From the NCBI GenBank assembly GCA_019752635.1, contig JAIELX010000005.1, forward strand, positions 62,001 to 126,000: 64,000 nucleotides of DNA, given 5' to 3'. The DNA is from Candidatus Obscuribacterales bacterium (lineage in GTDB: Bacteria; Cyanobacteriota; Vampirovibrionia; Obscuribacterales; Obscuribacteraceae). This document shows positions 43,339 through 53,680 of the stretch, piece after piece (within the stretch, counting starts at the first letter, position 1; every line of letters begins with the position of its first letter). The position numbers were made by a program, and so were the translations under genes. Below the pieces are notes generated by a model, which saw only the letters and a program-made list of their open reading frames with translations, had not been told where the DNA came from and searched no databases.

Positions 43339-43794
43339 ATGCGCTACAACTTGCCATCAATTCTTACTCTTGCTCTCATGCTCAACTGTGCTTTCGGTGT
43401 GGCTCACGCGCAATCTCCTGCAAAAAAACCGCCGAAACTGAAAGTGCAAAATCAAGATTATCTGTTCTGGGATGCCACCAAAGAAAAGCCGATGGACATG
43501 CCAGGGATAACGTTCCCCGGTAAACCCGCCGAGTATCTCAACGGGTTTTACAATGAAAAGGATGGTTCGCGAGGCGCGCGGTTCAAGGTACCTGAATCCG
43601 CCGGTGCTGTGCTGGCGTACTACTCCGCGGCGCTCAGCACGGGTGGTTGGTCGTCATCCAAACCAAGTGCTGAGAATAAAACTTCGATTTCAGCGACCAA
43701 TGCGGGAATGCGCGCTACCGTTTCAATCTCAACGCACGCTATTCCGGGAAGCTCCGGCTGTGAAGTGTACTTTGTGTACGGCGTGCAGCGTTAG
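43339..43794 (+). CDS. Small exported protein with VLAYY core, module 3
   Basis: AGAAAGG precedes the ATG. The 151-residue protein has a signal peptide (LPSILTLALMLNCAFGVAHA), a basic stretch (QSPAKKPPKLKV), and a C-terminal domain with MDMPGITFPG and AVLAYYSAALSTGGW, which corresponds to the VLNWY core of the module 1 and 2 proteins. The ending GCEVYFVYGVQR includes a Cys. Of the three relatives it is the most diverged. It ends 3 nt into the opposite-strand TPR lipoprotein gene (stops overlap). Confidence 0.78.
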   Translation: MRYNLPSILTLALMLNCAFGVAHAQSPAKKPPKLKVQNQDYLFWDATKEKPMDMPGITFPGKPAEYLNGFYNEKDGSRGARFKVPESAGAVLAYYSAALSTGGWSSSKPSAENKTSISATNAGMRATVSISTHAIPGSSGCEVYFVYGVQR

Positions 43795-44900
43795 TTCCTG
43801 GCGCTTTTCGACTGCCGCACTTTGACGGCGGCCTTGACCTTCTCTGCTTCTTTTTTGTCACCCGATTTTTCGAGGCAGGTTACGTAGCGAAGATATAGCT
43901 CTTCGCCTTCGGTCGACACCCCCTCCTTCTCAAGCTTGTTCACGGCCATGGCGTAATAAGGCTTTGCTTTTGCGTATTGGTTCTTTCTGAAATGAAGGAA
44001 ACCGAGATCAGAAAGTAAATCCAACTCTTTGTTCACCAGGTTGCTGTTGTTCTGAACAAGCGGCAAAGTCTGCTTCCATACTTGTTCTGCTCGTGCTTCG
44101 TTACCTCTTTGAAAAAGGAGCTTGCCGTATTTTTCGCTGGCGTCGGACAAAAATTCCGCATTTACATTTGCCGCTTTCGCGTCTTTCAAGAGCTCCTCGT
44201 ACCACTTTTCGCTTTCGTCGTACTTCTTTGCATTAGTAAGGTTTTGCGCGATCGAGAGACGTATTTGAAACAACCTCAGATCTTGCGGATTCAACGACTT
44301 TTGTCGTAGCTCGTACAACTTTTGTAACCGCTTTTCGTCGATCACTTCGCCGCAAGCAAATGAGATTCGAGAGTACCAGAGGTTCAGGGCTCTAAGTTGC
44401 TTGTGCTTGTTGTTTGACTTGTCAGCAATGGTGACTAGCTTGTCGATTATTTCGACCATCTTTTCTCTTTGCGCGCCGGCTTCGGCTACTGCCAGTCTTG
44501 TAGCTAGAGCTGCCTGTGCATTGGTGCTTTCCGGACCGTACTTACGTTCTGCGTTTTTTATGGCGTCATCGGAGCGTTTCTCTGCTTCGGCGAATTTGTC
44601 CGACTGCAGCAAGAGTTTGACGTAACCGTCATTGAAAGCAATTACTTCCATGCTCGTCATGTTCGGATGTTCGATTTCAAAGGTTCGGTAGAGCTCAAGG
44701 GCTTTCTCATGTTGCGAACTTAGTGCTGCAACTTCTCGCTCTAGCGAGGAGATATCCGCCGGTCTACTGATTTTTTTTGTGCTGCTTTCGACCGGAGTGC
44801 CGGAAGTTGTTGTGCCTGAAGGGGCACAGCCTGTCAGGCTCGCAATGGCGAGCGCAAGAACTAACGTGCAGCGGTGAGGGGGAAATGGTATCGTGCTCAC
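43791..44900 (-). CDS. TPR lipoprotein
   Basis: The start is the GTG at 44900, because it puts a lipoprotein signal peptide in place: basic/hydrophobic LVLALAIASLTGC, with LTGC as the lipobox. An upstream ATG would run into the divergent TPR gene. The 369-residue protein then has an S/T-rich linker (PSGTTTSGTPVESSTKK) and repeated helical pairs such as KYDESEKWYEELLKDAKAAN and QYAKAKPYYAMAVNKLEKEG, most like TPR_12/kinesin-light-chain-type repeats. Lipid-anchored TPR proteins are frequent assembly factors of pili and secretins (TadD, PilF/PilW). Its location between TadG-like module 3 and another TPR gene supports such a role, without proof. Confidence 0.82.
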   Translation of the reverse strand: MSTIPFPPHRCTLVLALAIASLTGCAPSGTTTSGTPVESSTKKISRPADISSLEREVAALSSQHEKALELYRTFEIEHPNMTSMEVIAFNDGYVKLLLQSDKFAEAEKRSDDAIKNAERKYGPESTNAQAALATRLAVAEAGAQREKMVEIIDKLVTIADKSNNKHKQLRALNLWYSRISFACGEVIDEKRLQKLYELRQKSLNPQDLRLFQIRLSIAQNLTNAKKYDESEKWYEELLKDAKAANVNAEFLSDASEKYGKLLFQRGNEARAEQVWKQTLPLVQNNSNLVNKELDLLSDLGFLHFRKNQYAKAKPYYAMAVNKLEKEGVSTEGEELYLRYVTCLEKSGDKKEAEKVKAAVKVRQSKSARN

Positions 44901-44982
44901 GTCAAGAACCGTCTCTACTTTGACAAAATTGATTATATTATCTTGTGAGGCAAAATAATTCGCAGGTAGGAAAAGACTCTCG

Positions 44983-46278
44983 ATGCGCAGACTATGGACC
45001 ACAACTATTTTCGGGTTGACATCAATGGCGGTGTCTTGTTCGCTCTTCTTGGTACCGGCAAGAGTTGACGCGGAACCGATGCCGTTAGATGCCATTGAGT
45101 TGCAAGCAAAAAAATCCGGAGACTTTGACCGTGCGTTGCTGCAGCTTCAAGAATTCATCACCAGAGAGCCGAAAAACGCCAAGGCTTATATGATAACCGG
45201 GCAGATGCTGGAGGCTCGTGGTTATGGCAGTTTGGCCGAGCAAATGTACCAGCAAGCCGACAAGTGTGATCCGCAGGGACCTAATTCGAACCTGCAAACT
45301 TTCTACCTCAAGCTTCGCGAGGAAGGTGCTCTGTCTGCAGCTCAGTATCTTGGTTATCTTGCTGAACGCTTTCCCGATGATCCTGGTGTGTTGCTGATGG
45401 AGGGCATGATTGCCAGGATGCATCGGCACTATCCCGAAGCGAGGTATTACTATGAGCGAGCGGCCGAGATCAACCCCGACACACCTGGCGTCAACACCGC
45501 GTTAGCTTCGCTGGAAATGATTAATCGCAAATATTCGAAAGCATTGCAGCTTGTCGATGAGGAATTGAAACGACATCCCAACGATCCGTCCGCCAGTGTC
45601 GCCAAGGGACAAATTTTACTACTGACAGGAAAGCCTGCCGAAGCCATCGAGCCATTGGAGAAGGCCTACCATTTTGAAACTTCGTCGGTCCTTGTCGATA
45701 AGAGGCTTGTCGCCGACTTGTTGCTGACTGCGTGCAGCTCCGCCGGCAAGAATGCCGATGCGCTGGAGTACGGCATGCAGGTTCTGGCCTCGACCAAGAC
45801 TACCGACGACACGGCCATGAATGCAATTAAGCGCAAGCTGCGACCGCTTCTGAAAACAGTGCCCCAAAACGAACTGCTCAACATAGAAGCGATTGTTGAA
45901 AATCAATGCGGCAACAACAAACATCACTTAGCGACTCTTCGATTTGGACTGGCTGATATTCTCGATCGAGCGGGGCTCGATCTTGCTGCTAACAAACTCT
46001 TCCGGGGCGGGCTTCAATTGATGCCTACCGCCGCGCGCGGCAACTTCAGACTCGGCGTCTCTTTGATCAGGAATCGTGATTATGCCAACGGCTACATATA
46101 CACTCGCCAGGCTTACTTGGAGGACCAATACGATCCCGCCATCGTAAACAGCTACGTGCGTATCAATAGTCGCTTGAACAATCGCAGTCGTGATCTGGCG
46201 TGGAGACTGAGAGACCTCCTTCGTGGAGGATGTGTCACCGACTTGTGTGGCATGCAAACGTTGATGCTGAAATCATAG
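44983..46278 (+). CDS. Exported TPR protein
   Basis: The 431-residue protein has a signal peptide (TIFGLTSMAVSCSLFLVPAR) and about eight TPR-like helical pairs, for example AYMITGQMLEARGYGSLAEQ, YPEARYYYERAAEINPDTPG and AEAIEPLEKAYHFETSSVLV. It is a paralogue of the TPR protein at 38589 (shared FPDDP segment and end layout). It is transcribed divergently from the TPR lipoprotein gene and is followed, 108 nt later, by a TadE-like gene on the same strand, so it may serve that pilus system. No enzymatic motif is seen. Confidence 0.82.
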   Translation: MRRLWTTTIFGLTSMAVSCSLFLVPARVDAEPMPLDAIELQAKKSGDFDRALLQLQEFITREPKNAKAYMITGQMLEARGYGSLAEQMYQQADKCDPQGPNSNLQTFYLKLREEGALSAAQYLGYLAERFPDDPGVLLMEGMIARMHRHYPEARYYYERAAEINPDTPGVNTALASLEMINRKYSKALQLVDEELKRHPNDPSASVAKGQILLLTGKPAEAIEPLEKAYHFETSSVLVDKRLVADLLLTACSSAGKNADALEYGMQVLASTKTTDDTAMNAIKRKLRPLLKTVPQNELLNIEAIVENQCGNNKHHLATLRFGLADILDRAGLDLAANKLFRGGLQLMPTAARGNFRLGVSLIRNRDYANGYIYTRQAYLEDQYDPAIVNSYVRINSRLNNRSRDLAWRLRDLLRGGCVTDLCGMQTLMLKS

Positions 46279-46386
46279 TCGTGCGACGGCAAAACCCACA
46301 TAAATAGATACGTTTAGGGACAAAGCCCGCCTGGTATAACATAATTGGATACTGTGTCGAATAGACGTTTGCGCGGAGCTACGAGA

Positions 46387-46887
46387 ATGTCGCAGAGAAA
46401 ACGCAAGGGAAGCGCAATTACCGAATTCGGTCCTTCTTTGTTCATCTTCTTGATTCTAATCTTCTTTCCGATGATGGATCTTTTGGGGGTCGCGGCCGTT
46501 TATTGCTGCGGTTGGTATTGTAATTTTCTGGTCACTCGGGAGCTCGCAGTACGCACTGCTGCGGATGGAGGCACTACGTCTCCCGGTCCGAACGCCACGA
46601 CTACTAGTGCTAATGGCGGTATTGTCGCCAGTGAAATAAATACCGAATTTAGAAAGACGGGAATTTGTGCATTCATCGGTGTCAGAAACGACAGCGACCT
46701 TGCGCACTCGGCCGTCTATTTCGGTCCGACCACCGGAGCCACCGGGGTTCCGGCTCAGGTAACTTGCACCTCGAGTATTACGGCCCAACCGTTTCTTCCG
46801 ATTCCTTTCTTCGGCGGTGTCCCTGGTCTGGGCGCTCCCGTGACTTTCACCATTCGGGCCACGAGACCTCGCGAAGTTACCAACTAA
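46387..46887 (+). CDS. TadE-like pseudopilin, type B
   Basis: The ATG at 46387 has CGGAG 9 nt upstream; a TTG 14 codons earlier is a weaker start. The 166-residue protein has a short basic leader (MSQRKRKG) and then SAITEFGPSLFIFLILIFFP, giving the prepilin site G/SAITE with Glu at +5 and a long hydrophobic helix. Further down come a Gly/Thr-rich domain with two Cys and the segment TAQPFLPIPFFGGVPGLGAP. It resembles its convergent neighbour at 46960 strongly (GSALAEMGPALF; PYFTIPFFQPIPGI), so the two form a recent pair facing each other. Confidence 0.82.
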   Translation: MSQRKRKGSAITEFGPSLFIFLILIFFPMMDLLGVAAVYCCGWYCNFLVTRELAVRTAADGGTTSPGPNATTTSANGGIVASEINTEFRKTGICAFIGVRNDSDLAHSAVYFGPTTGATGVPAQVTCTSSITAQPFLPIPFFGGVPGLGAPVTFTIRATRPREVTN

Positions 46888-46959
46888 TTTTTAAGCGCTC
46901 CGGACACTTGTTCGTACGTACCGCTTCGCTGCATCTTAGTGCTGATTTCTTCGATCGAC

Positions 46960-47469
46960 CTAATTGACGCCCTTCTCGTCCTGGGGTTTATCGGTTTGAA
47001 CCCTGAAGGGAACGGGCGCACTGATCCCCGGAATCGGCTGGAAGAACGGGATAGTAAAGTAAGGAGCCACAGTCATTGTCGTCGTGACACGCACTCTTGA
47101 AATTGAGTTTCGCAGATCGTTTGCTTCAGCACTTGTGTTGTCGGCGGCCGGGATTGGCGTGGTGATTACGGAGCCGTTTCTGTCGAGAAACTCGACCTGA
47201 TCGACCCTTTTGTCAATCGCCTTGATGAACGTGTAAAGTCCGTTGGCGTCTATCTCTTTGTTTACCGCGGCGATTGCCTGATCCTTCTGTTCCGGTCTGC
47301 GGAAAGCGATCTCTCTGATGATATGTTGGTGGTAGGTGTTGGCTAAAGCGTAAGCTGCCCCGATTTGAATCAGGTTCAGCATGGGAAAGAAGACCAAGAT
47401 AAGGAGTACAAACAGCGCCGGACCCATCTCTGCTAATGCACTTCCTTGAGACTGGCGAATAAGTTTCAT
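46960..47469 (-). CDS. TadE-like pseudopilin, type B (second copy)
   Basis: The ATG at 47469 gives a 169-residue protein beginning MKLIRQSQG, then SALAEMGPALFVLLILVFFP: prepilin site G/SALAE with Glu at +5. The YALANTYHQHIIREIAFRRP segment parallels the YCCGWYCNFLVTREL part of the neighbour at 46387, and the C-terminal AVPYFTIPFFQPIPGISAPV-like block corresponds to FLPIPFFGGVPGLGAPV. It is convergent with that gene, 73 nt apart. It is probably an alternative minor pilin. No peptidase or pilus ATPase gene is near. Confidence 0.82.
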   Translation of the reverse strand: MKLIRQSQGSALAEMGPALFVLLILVFFPMLNLIQIGAAYALANTYHQHIIREIAFRRPEQKDQAIAAVNKEIDANGLYTFIKAIDKRVDQVEFLDRNGSVITTPIPAADNTSAEANDLRNSISRVRVTTTMTVAPYFTIPFFQPIPGISAPVPFRVQTDKPQDEKGVN

Positions 47470-47653
47470 AATATTGAGCGACCCCGAATGCAATTGACTC
47501 TCAAACTACTAGCAGCAGTGCACTTTACACCATCCTTATTCTACAACACCTTTCGTGAAAGACCTGTGGCAGAGGGTTTTGCTCATTAACGCCCCAAGCG
47601 GCTAAGATATTACTGTGATCGGAAGATTGCTCGGCTTTTTACAGGAGACTTCA

Positions 47654-48070
47654 ATGGAAATTCGAAAACTTTCGCTATTGATTGCTGCGACCATGATTCT
47701 CTGCGTCGCTGCTCCGGCAATTACTGCTCCGACAAGCCCGGGGCGTGCCACCACTGCGGAAAAGAAAAGTGGACAAAAATTGCATCGAGCGGATTTTCGC
47801 GTTGCCGGAGCTAGTTGCGTCGGTTGTATTCGCCGTGTTGGCAGAATATTGCGTAGCCAGAAGGGTGTGCTAAAAGCAGATGTCTCAATCTTTAAACCTT
47901 ACTGGGCGATAGTGATCTACAACTCCGACGATGTCAATCTTGAGCAGCTCCAAGAGGCATGCAAGGTAGAGAAAGTGAAGTTTGAAGAGATTGAAGACAA
48001 GTCGATAGCGGAAGTGCCCTTAATCGTAATACCGAAGGGAATGAACAAAGTTCCTGAGTCGGGACACTGA
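47654..48070 (+). CDS. Exported HMA-like (heavy-metal-associated) domain protein
   Basis: The ATG at 47654 has AGGAGA 7 nt upstream. The 138-residue protein has a signal peptide (LLIAATMILCVAAPAITA), a short Lys-rich linker and a ferredoxin-like HMA domain at about residues 45-115 with the CxxC signature in GASCVGCIRRVGRIL and the expected beta-alpha-beta layout (VLKADVSIFKPYWAIVIY). HMA domains bind Cu(I) or other soft metals, or in Mer/Ccm-like systems transfer them. An exported stand-alone HMA domain is unusual, as they are normally cytoplasmic. It may act as a periplasmic metal chaperone. It converges on the YceI gene. Confidence 0.78.
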   Translation: MEIRKLSLLIAATMILCVAAPAITAPTSPGRATTAEKKSGQKLHRADFRVAGASCVGCIRRVGRILRSQKGVLKADVSIFKPYWAIVIYNSDDVNLEQLQEACKVEKVKFEEIEDKSIAEVPLIVIPKGMNKVPESGH

Positions 48071-48112
48071 GCGTTTGTCTGATTCGGGGCCTGTTGATTC
48101 AAAAACGGTCCG

Positions 48113-48745
48113 CTACTTTTCCACTTTGATAAACTCCATTTCTAGAGTGATTTCGGCATCGTCCGCCACCATGGTTACGCCGGGACTGACAACTCTGTTC
48201 CAGGAAACGTCGAAATCTTTGCGGTTCAAATGCGTACTGGCATTAAACCCGATGCGCGTCTTTTCGTTGTCGCCTTTGACCGGTCCCCGCGGTCCTGTGC
48301 AGTCAAGCGTTACGCTCTTCTTCTTGCCTTTGATTTCAAGATCCCCTGTCATTTTGAATTTGCCGGGGCTCACAGGTTTGATGGCGGTCGATTTGAATTT
48401 GATGTACGGAAACTGTTCTTGATCGAAAAAGTGCTGGCTAAGCAGGTGCTGATCCCGCGCATCGCTGCCTGTCGCTAAGCTGCTGACAGCAATTTTGGCG
48501 GTAACGGATGAGTCCTTCAAATTTTTTTCGTCAAATTTCAACATGCAGACCATTCGGCTGAACCAGCCGGTTACTGTTGTTATGCTGTTATCGTGTCCGA
48601 CCCTGAAGATGGCTTTGCAATGCGGTGTATCCTGAACCCATTGAAGCGAACGGGGCTTTGGTTGAGCCACTGCGGCCGGTGCCGAGTGGCTCAGCGAACC
48701 GGTCAGGAGAATGGTTGCAATTACTAATTTCCTTGAGATTGGCAT
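48113..48745 (-). CDS. YceI family protein, exported
   Basis: The 210-residue protein has a signal peptide (LVIATILLTGSLSHSAPA) and a YceI beta-barrel domain, a lipocalin-like fold that binds polyisoprenoids in TT1927b. Family blocks are visible: CKAIFRVGHDNSITTVTGWF, SVTAKIAVSSLATGSDARDQHL with FFDQEQFPYIKFKS, and the closing TRIGFNASTHLNRKDFDVSWN. It lies 2 nt behind the TadG-like copy 4 gene on the same strand, so the two are probably cotranscribed. Its link to the pilus-like genes is unknown. Confidence 0.9.
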   Translation of the reverse strand: MPISRKLVIATILLTGSLSHSAPAAVAQPKPRSLQWVQDTPHCKAIFRVGHDNSITTVTGWFSRMVCMLKFDEKNLKDSSVTAKIAVSSLATGSDARDQHLLSQHFFDQEQFPYIKFKSTAIKPVSPGKFKMTGDLEIKGKKKSVTLDCTGPRGPVKGDNEKTRIGFNASTHLNRKDFDVSWNRVVSPGVTMVADDAEITLEMEFIKVEK

Positions 48746-48747
48746 AG

Positions 48748-51126
48748 TTAAAGAAGTTCCGCCGGCATAGGGGGGACAAGTGGAATCGATTCTCTAAGGC
48801 TCGGGTTCTGTACCGACGAACCCGACGGAATGTCGGGGATGTCCGGCACCGGAGTTCTGATTTGAATTTCGCCGCACAGTGACGGGACTCCGCCGTTAAA
48901 ACCGTCGTTGGTCCACCATGAAGCGTCCGGAGACTGGATCGGTTTGCCGTTGGCGGAGTTCGGAAAGGCGGCCAGGTCGCGTAAAAGCAGAGACCAGCGA
49001 ACACTTGGCGAGGCCCCGGTCTTCACAGCATCAGGGGCAAAGAATAGCAATTGCGACTCTCCTACTCCCGACTTTTCGTATGGCGTCTTGTTCAGCACTC
49101 GTAGTCTTGCGTTGCCACCGCTGCGTGCTTCGCCGGAGCCGAACACCACAAAGGTCGGTCCGTTGGATAGCGGTGTTTGCACTGTCTGCCAAAATTGCAG
49201 AATAGGCAGACCGTTTACGCGCATCGTCTCGTCCGGTGTTTCGGCGATTTCGAAAATCTCTTGCAACCAGGACGAGCCATTGTCGTTGCCTGCATCGGCG
49301 CTGTACAGGTCTCCATCGCTCAAGGCCTGTGGATGGGGTACAAACACCAGGCTGCGGCTGAGTAGGTAACCTCTTCTCTCCCCATCGACCCGATCGAGTC
49401 CCAGGCTGGCGTAACGATACATATCCGAAGCAATTTCATACGTGGCTTCAATGGACCTCTTCGCATGCATGGAGGCCCGAACAGCCAAATCGGCTATGTG
49501 CATGTATTTCTGTCGCGCTGCTTCCTCCTGCTTAATCTTTTCGTCGATGGAGGCAATGTCCTCAGGCTTTTTCAGAGAGCGCTTCTCTTCTGCTCGTGCC
49601 GCCAGTCGCGAATCGCATTCCTGTTTGGCATTCTCAACACGTTTCATGATTGTTTCTGCTACCGCCTTTGTTTCAATGGCGGCAACATTGGTTTTGTGCA
49701 AATCAACCAGGAAATCGCGTATGAGTTGAGCGTCGCAATCGTTGCGCCCGGGGATGCGACAGTAACCCGACTGGTCGACTGCCATCGGCAGTGCCGAAGC
49801 CGGATACGCAGCAGCTCCGGAAAATGCTGCACCGACGACCTGCTGACCCAGCCCTTGCGGTTTTGATTGGTTCAGTAAGGTAAAGCGGGCGGCGCCAGTA
49901 TCGCGGACGATGGCACTATTGGCGTATGCCTGCGTTCTGATCTGAGAGTCCCTGGCGGGCTGGGCGCTCGCAAAAGTTTGCTCGAACATGCGCTTCAGCA
50001 GCTCAGGTTTTACATCAGGACCGCATGATGTAAGCCAATGATAGACTGCTATGGCTATGGCGTCCGACGGATTTGAATCGGTATTGGCCAACCCCATGGG
50101 CGGTGCCAAATGACCGTCGCCCGGTACGCTACCTTCGACCGCCTGATGCCATTCACCTCTACTGTCCCATTTCGGGTAAGTCAGTACATTGCGCAGGTTG
50201 GAAAAACGATCAATGGTTCCTGACGGAAAAGATAGCATCAGAGATCTTTCCGCCGGCTTAACCGCCGGTGCCCCCACCACAGCGCAAGACGTTTCATGCG
50301 TTATTATCTTGCGTTTGCCGGAATTGTCCACCGATTCGAATGTTGCCTCAACCAGCAGCACTGTCGAAATAGTGGTGGGATTTCCCGGAGAAAACTTCTG
50401 GCGATCTACCAGGGTCGGTGTTGGCGCCAACTCGTAGAAACTGACTGGTTCTGCATCCGGGACTGCAATGTTTTGGTTGCACAAGTAGTACTTACCGTCG
50501 TCCACAGGCAGAGACTCAGTTGGCAGGCGCACTGCCGGCATCATCGAACTGAGCGCTGCCGAATCCAGCCGTCCCAGGCTTAGCTTCAGTCCGACCAGTG
50601 TTCTACCCTGCTGAGCGCGTGCCACCGTTTTATAGGCTCTTTCGTATATTGAAACGCGCTGACCGTTCAGTTCCGAGTAGTAGTTCGGTTGAATGGAGCG
50701 GTAGAGGCTGTAAGCAAGATCCTTGCCGGTTTGCTTCAGCTCTCTTAGGTCTTGCCGAACCAGTGACGAGAGTCTCTCCGATTCCAGTTGCTTTGCAACT
50801 ATGCCGGCCAGGCGAATGGTGGCGGAAAGTGAGTTGATGCCAAAACCGCTCTGTGTATCCGAGTCCGACCAGTCGCACAGGCGCAGTTGACCGAACCTTT
50901 TACTAGATACCGATACTTTTGCTAAGTTGCGAGCGGCTTCCAGTGCTGCGTCTTCGACATCGCTTCTAGTGGACGCTGGAACGAATTGTGTTCCAACCAT
51001 GATTGTGTAGACACTGATCAGCAAGCTGTATAGTCCGATCAACGCAGGTAGCGCGAAAGTTCGCTTCTTCATCCCCTTGATAGGTGAAGCGGGCACTGCC
51101 GTTATTGAGCTCTCTGTCGGAGTCAT
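48748..51126 (-). CDS. TadG-like large protein, diverged copy 4
   Basis: The 792-residue protein has a short Pro/Ser leader, a basic stretch (KGMKKR) and one membrane helix (FALPALIGLYSLLISVYTIM), then RSDVEDAALEAARNLAKVSV, the DAA/AAR pattern of TadG-like proteins. The rest is mostly extracytoplasmic, with a Lys/Glu-rich helical part (about residues 495-560) and a Pro-rich tail. It lacks the QPHL, YNRLV and VLNWY features of copies 1-3, so the relation is weaker and based on layout and size. It is followed by a YceI gene instead of a small exported partner. It shares its divergent promoter region with a TPR gene. Confidence 0.6.
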   Translation of the reverse strand: MTPTESSITAVPASPIKGMKKRTFALPALIGLYSLLISVYTIMVGTQFVPASTRSDVEDAALEAARNLAKVSVSSKRFGQLRLCDWSDSDTQSGFGINSLSATIRLAGIVAKQLESERLSSLVRQDLRELKQTGKDLAYSLYRSIQPNYYSELNGQRVSIYERAYKTVARAQQGRTLVGLKLSLGRLDSAALSSMMPAVRLPTESLPVDDGKYYLCNQNIAVPDAEPVSFYELAPTPTLVDRQKFSPGNPTTISTVLLVEATFESVDNSGKRKIITHETSCAVVGAPAVKPAERSLMLSFPSGTIDRFSNLRNVLTYPKWDSRGEWHQAVEGSVPGDGHLAPPMGLANTDSNPSDAIAIAVYHWLTSCGPDVKPELLKRMFEQTFASAQPARDSQIRTQAYANSAIVRDTGAARFTLLNQSKPQGLGQQVVGAAFSGAAAYPASALPMAVDQSGYCRIPGRNDCDAQLIRDFLVDLHKTNVAAIETKAVAETIMKRVENAKQECDSRLAARAEEKRSLKKPEDIASIDEKIKQEEAARQKYMHIADLAVRASMHAKRSIEATYEIASDMYRYASLGLDRVDGERRGYLLSRSLVFVPHPQALSDGDLYSADAGNDNGSSWLQEIFEIAETPDETMRVNGLPILQFWQTVQTPLSNGPTFVVFGSGEARSGGNARLRVLNKTPYEKSGVGESQLLFFAPDAVKTGASPSVRWSLLLRDLAAFPNSANGKPIQSPDASWWTNDGFNGGVPSLCGEIQIRTPVPDIPDIPSGSSVQNPSLRESIPLVPPMPAELL

Positions 51127-51160
51127 TGCTGCAAGCTGTTTGTCCAGACTCTACGCAACT

Positions 51161-51172
51161 TATGCTAGCATA
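51161..51172. promoter_or_regulatory. 12-bp palindrome TATGCTAGCATA in a divergent promoter region
   Basis: Identical to 22900-22911. Here it is immediately followed by a second inverted repeat: GCATAC-GTA-GTATGC. It lies between the divergent TadG-like copy 4 and TPR genes. It could be an operator or a symmetric -10. Confidence 0.35.
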
Positions 51173-51277
51173 CGTAGTATGCGAATCGGACTGTTTGTGC
51201 CTGAGTGTCAGCATCTCAAGGAAAGGGTTTGACTTGCAGTAAGGCAATTTGATGTCCGGCCAGGGGTCGCGCTAACA

Positions 51278-52186
51278 ATGCATCGTGTTTTACCAGGCAT
51301 CTGCGCAACTTTGATTGCAACAATGTTGTTTGCCACTGCATCCGGTGCAAGTGTTCCGACGGGAAAATTAGGTGCGGCTCGAAAGCTAATCGGCGATGGC
51401 AAGTTTCGCGAAGCTCGCGCCTTTATCGATGAGAATAGAACCGCCGGCGCTGATGATCCGCAGTTCAAATTGCTTGCCGCTGAACTTTTGCGCTTAACCG
51501 GGCGAACGGACGAAGCAATTCAAGAGTATATCGCTGCCTCACGTCTGGCTCCGCGCGATCCAGAGCCGCTTATCGCTCTTTCCGAACTATATCTTTCGAA
51601 CTTGCAATTAGATAAGAGTCTTGCTTGTGCAAAGGAAGCTGTAGCGATAACCCCCGCCTCCGTCATTGCACGATTGGCTCTTGCCAATGCGTTGTTAAAG
51701 ACTGACCAGATTGCTGCCGCAGACGTTCAAGTAAAAGAGTTAATTGCCTCCGTTCCTGAGAATCCGGAAGTGCAGTTATTGCTTTACCGATTGGATCGCA
51801 AGAAGGGGGATTTCTTCGGAGCGCGTCGAGCCTTGGAGTTTGTGATTGCGCGAGCGGAGAAGAAAGATCCACGGTGGCAAATTGAGCTTGCCGATTTGCG
51901 AGAGTCGGAAGGAGACTACGCCGATGCTCGGCGCGATCTCGAGAAAGTGATCCAGGAAGATCCCGGACTGATCGAAGCGCGCTACCGTTTGGCAAGATTG
52001 CTAGAGTTTCGCTATCACGACTATGCCGCGTCGGCGGCTTGCTACAAGGAGATTCTGAGGCTCAGTCCCCAGTCCGCCGATGCTCTGAGCGGATTGGAGC
52101 GCTCCAAACACAAGCAACGAGACATCGCTTTCCGGATCAAAGCCACTCTGCAACAGTGCTTCCCTGCTTTGCAACGCGGACGATAG
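51278..52186 (+). CDS. Exported TPR protein
   Basis: The 302-residue protein has a signal peptide (VLPGICATLIATMLFATASGA). The mature part has about six TPR-type pairs: FKLLAAELLRLTGRTDEAIQ, EPLIALSELYLSNLQLDKSL, and DYAASAACYKEILRLSPQS near the end. It is transcribed away from TadG-like copy 4, which shares its promoter region. A bidirectional hairpin separates it from the convergent purA gene. No enzymatic motif. Confidence 0.85.
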   Translation: MHRVLPGICATLIATMLFATASGASVPTGKLGAARKLIGDGKFREARAFIDENRTAGADDPQFKLLAAELLRLTGRTDEAIQEYIAASRLAPRDPEPLIALSELYLSNLQLDKSLACAKEAVAITPASVIARLALANALLKTDQIAAADVQVKELIASVPENPEVQLLLYRLDRKKGDFFGARRALEFVIARAEKKDPRWQIELADLRESEGDYADARRDLEKVIQEDPGLIEARYRLARLLEFRYHDYAASAACYKEILRLSPQSADALSGLERSKHKQRDIAFRIKATLQQCFPALQRGR

Positions 52187-52289
52187 CGCGCACAAAACAG
52201 CGCAGCTCTCTAGCGGTCCCGCCTCAACCGGACCTGCGCCTTTCTCTGCGCGACGGGTGACAGGGCTTGCCGATAAATCGCAGCGCTAG

Positions 52290-52318
52290 AAAGGAGACCG
52301 CCCGGGGCAGTCTCCTTT
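52290..52318. terminator. Bidirectional terminator between TPR gene and purA
   Basis: AAAGGAGAC (52290-52298) pairs with GTCTCCTTT (52310-52318), extended by GC-rich pairs (CGCC/GGGG-like) around an inner loop. Flanking T/A runs on both sides allow it to stop both convergent transcripts. Confidence 0.75.
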
Positions 52319-52336
52319 CTCCAGATCTTGTATCGA

Positions 52337-53680
<1,344 letters not shown>

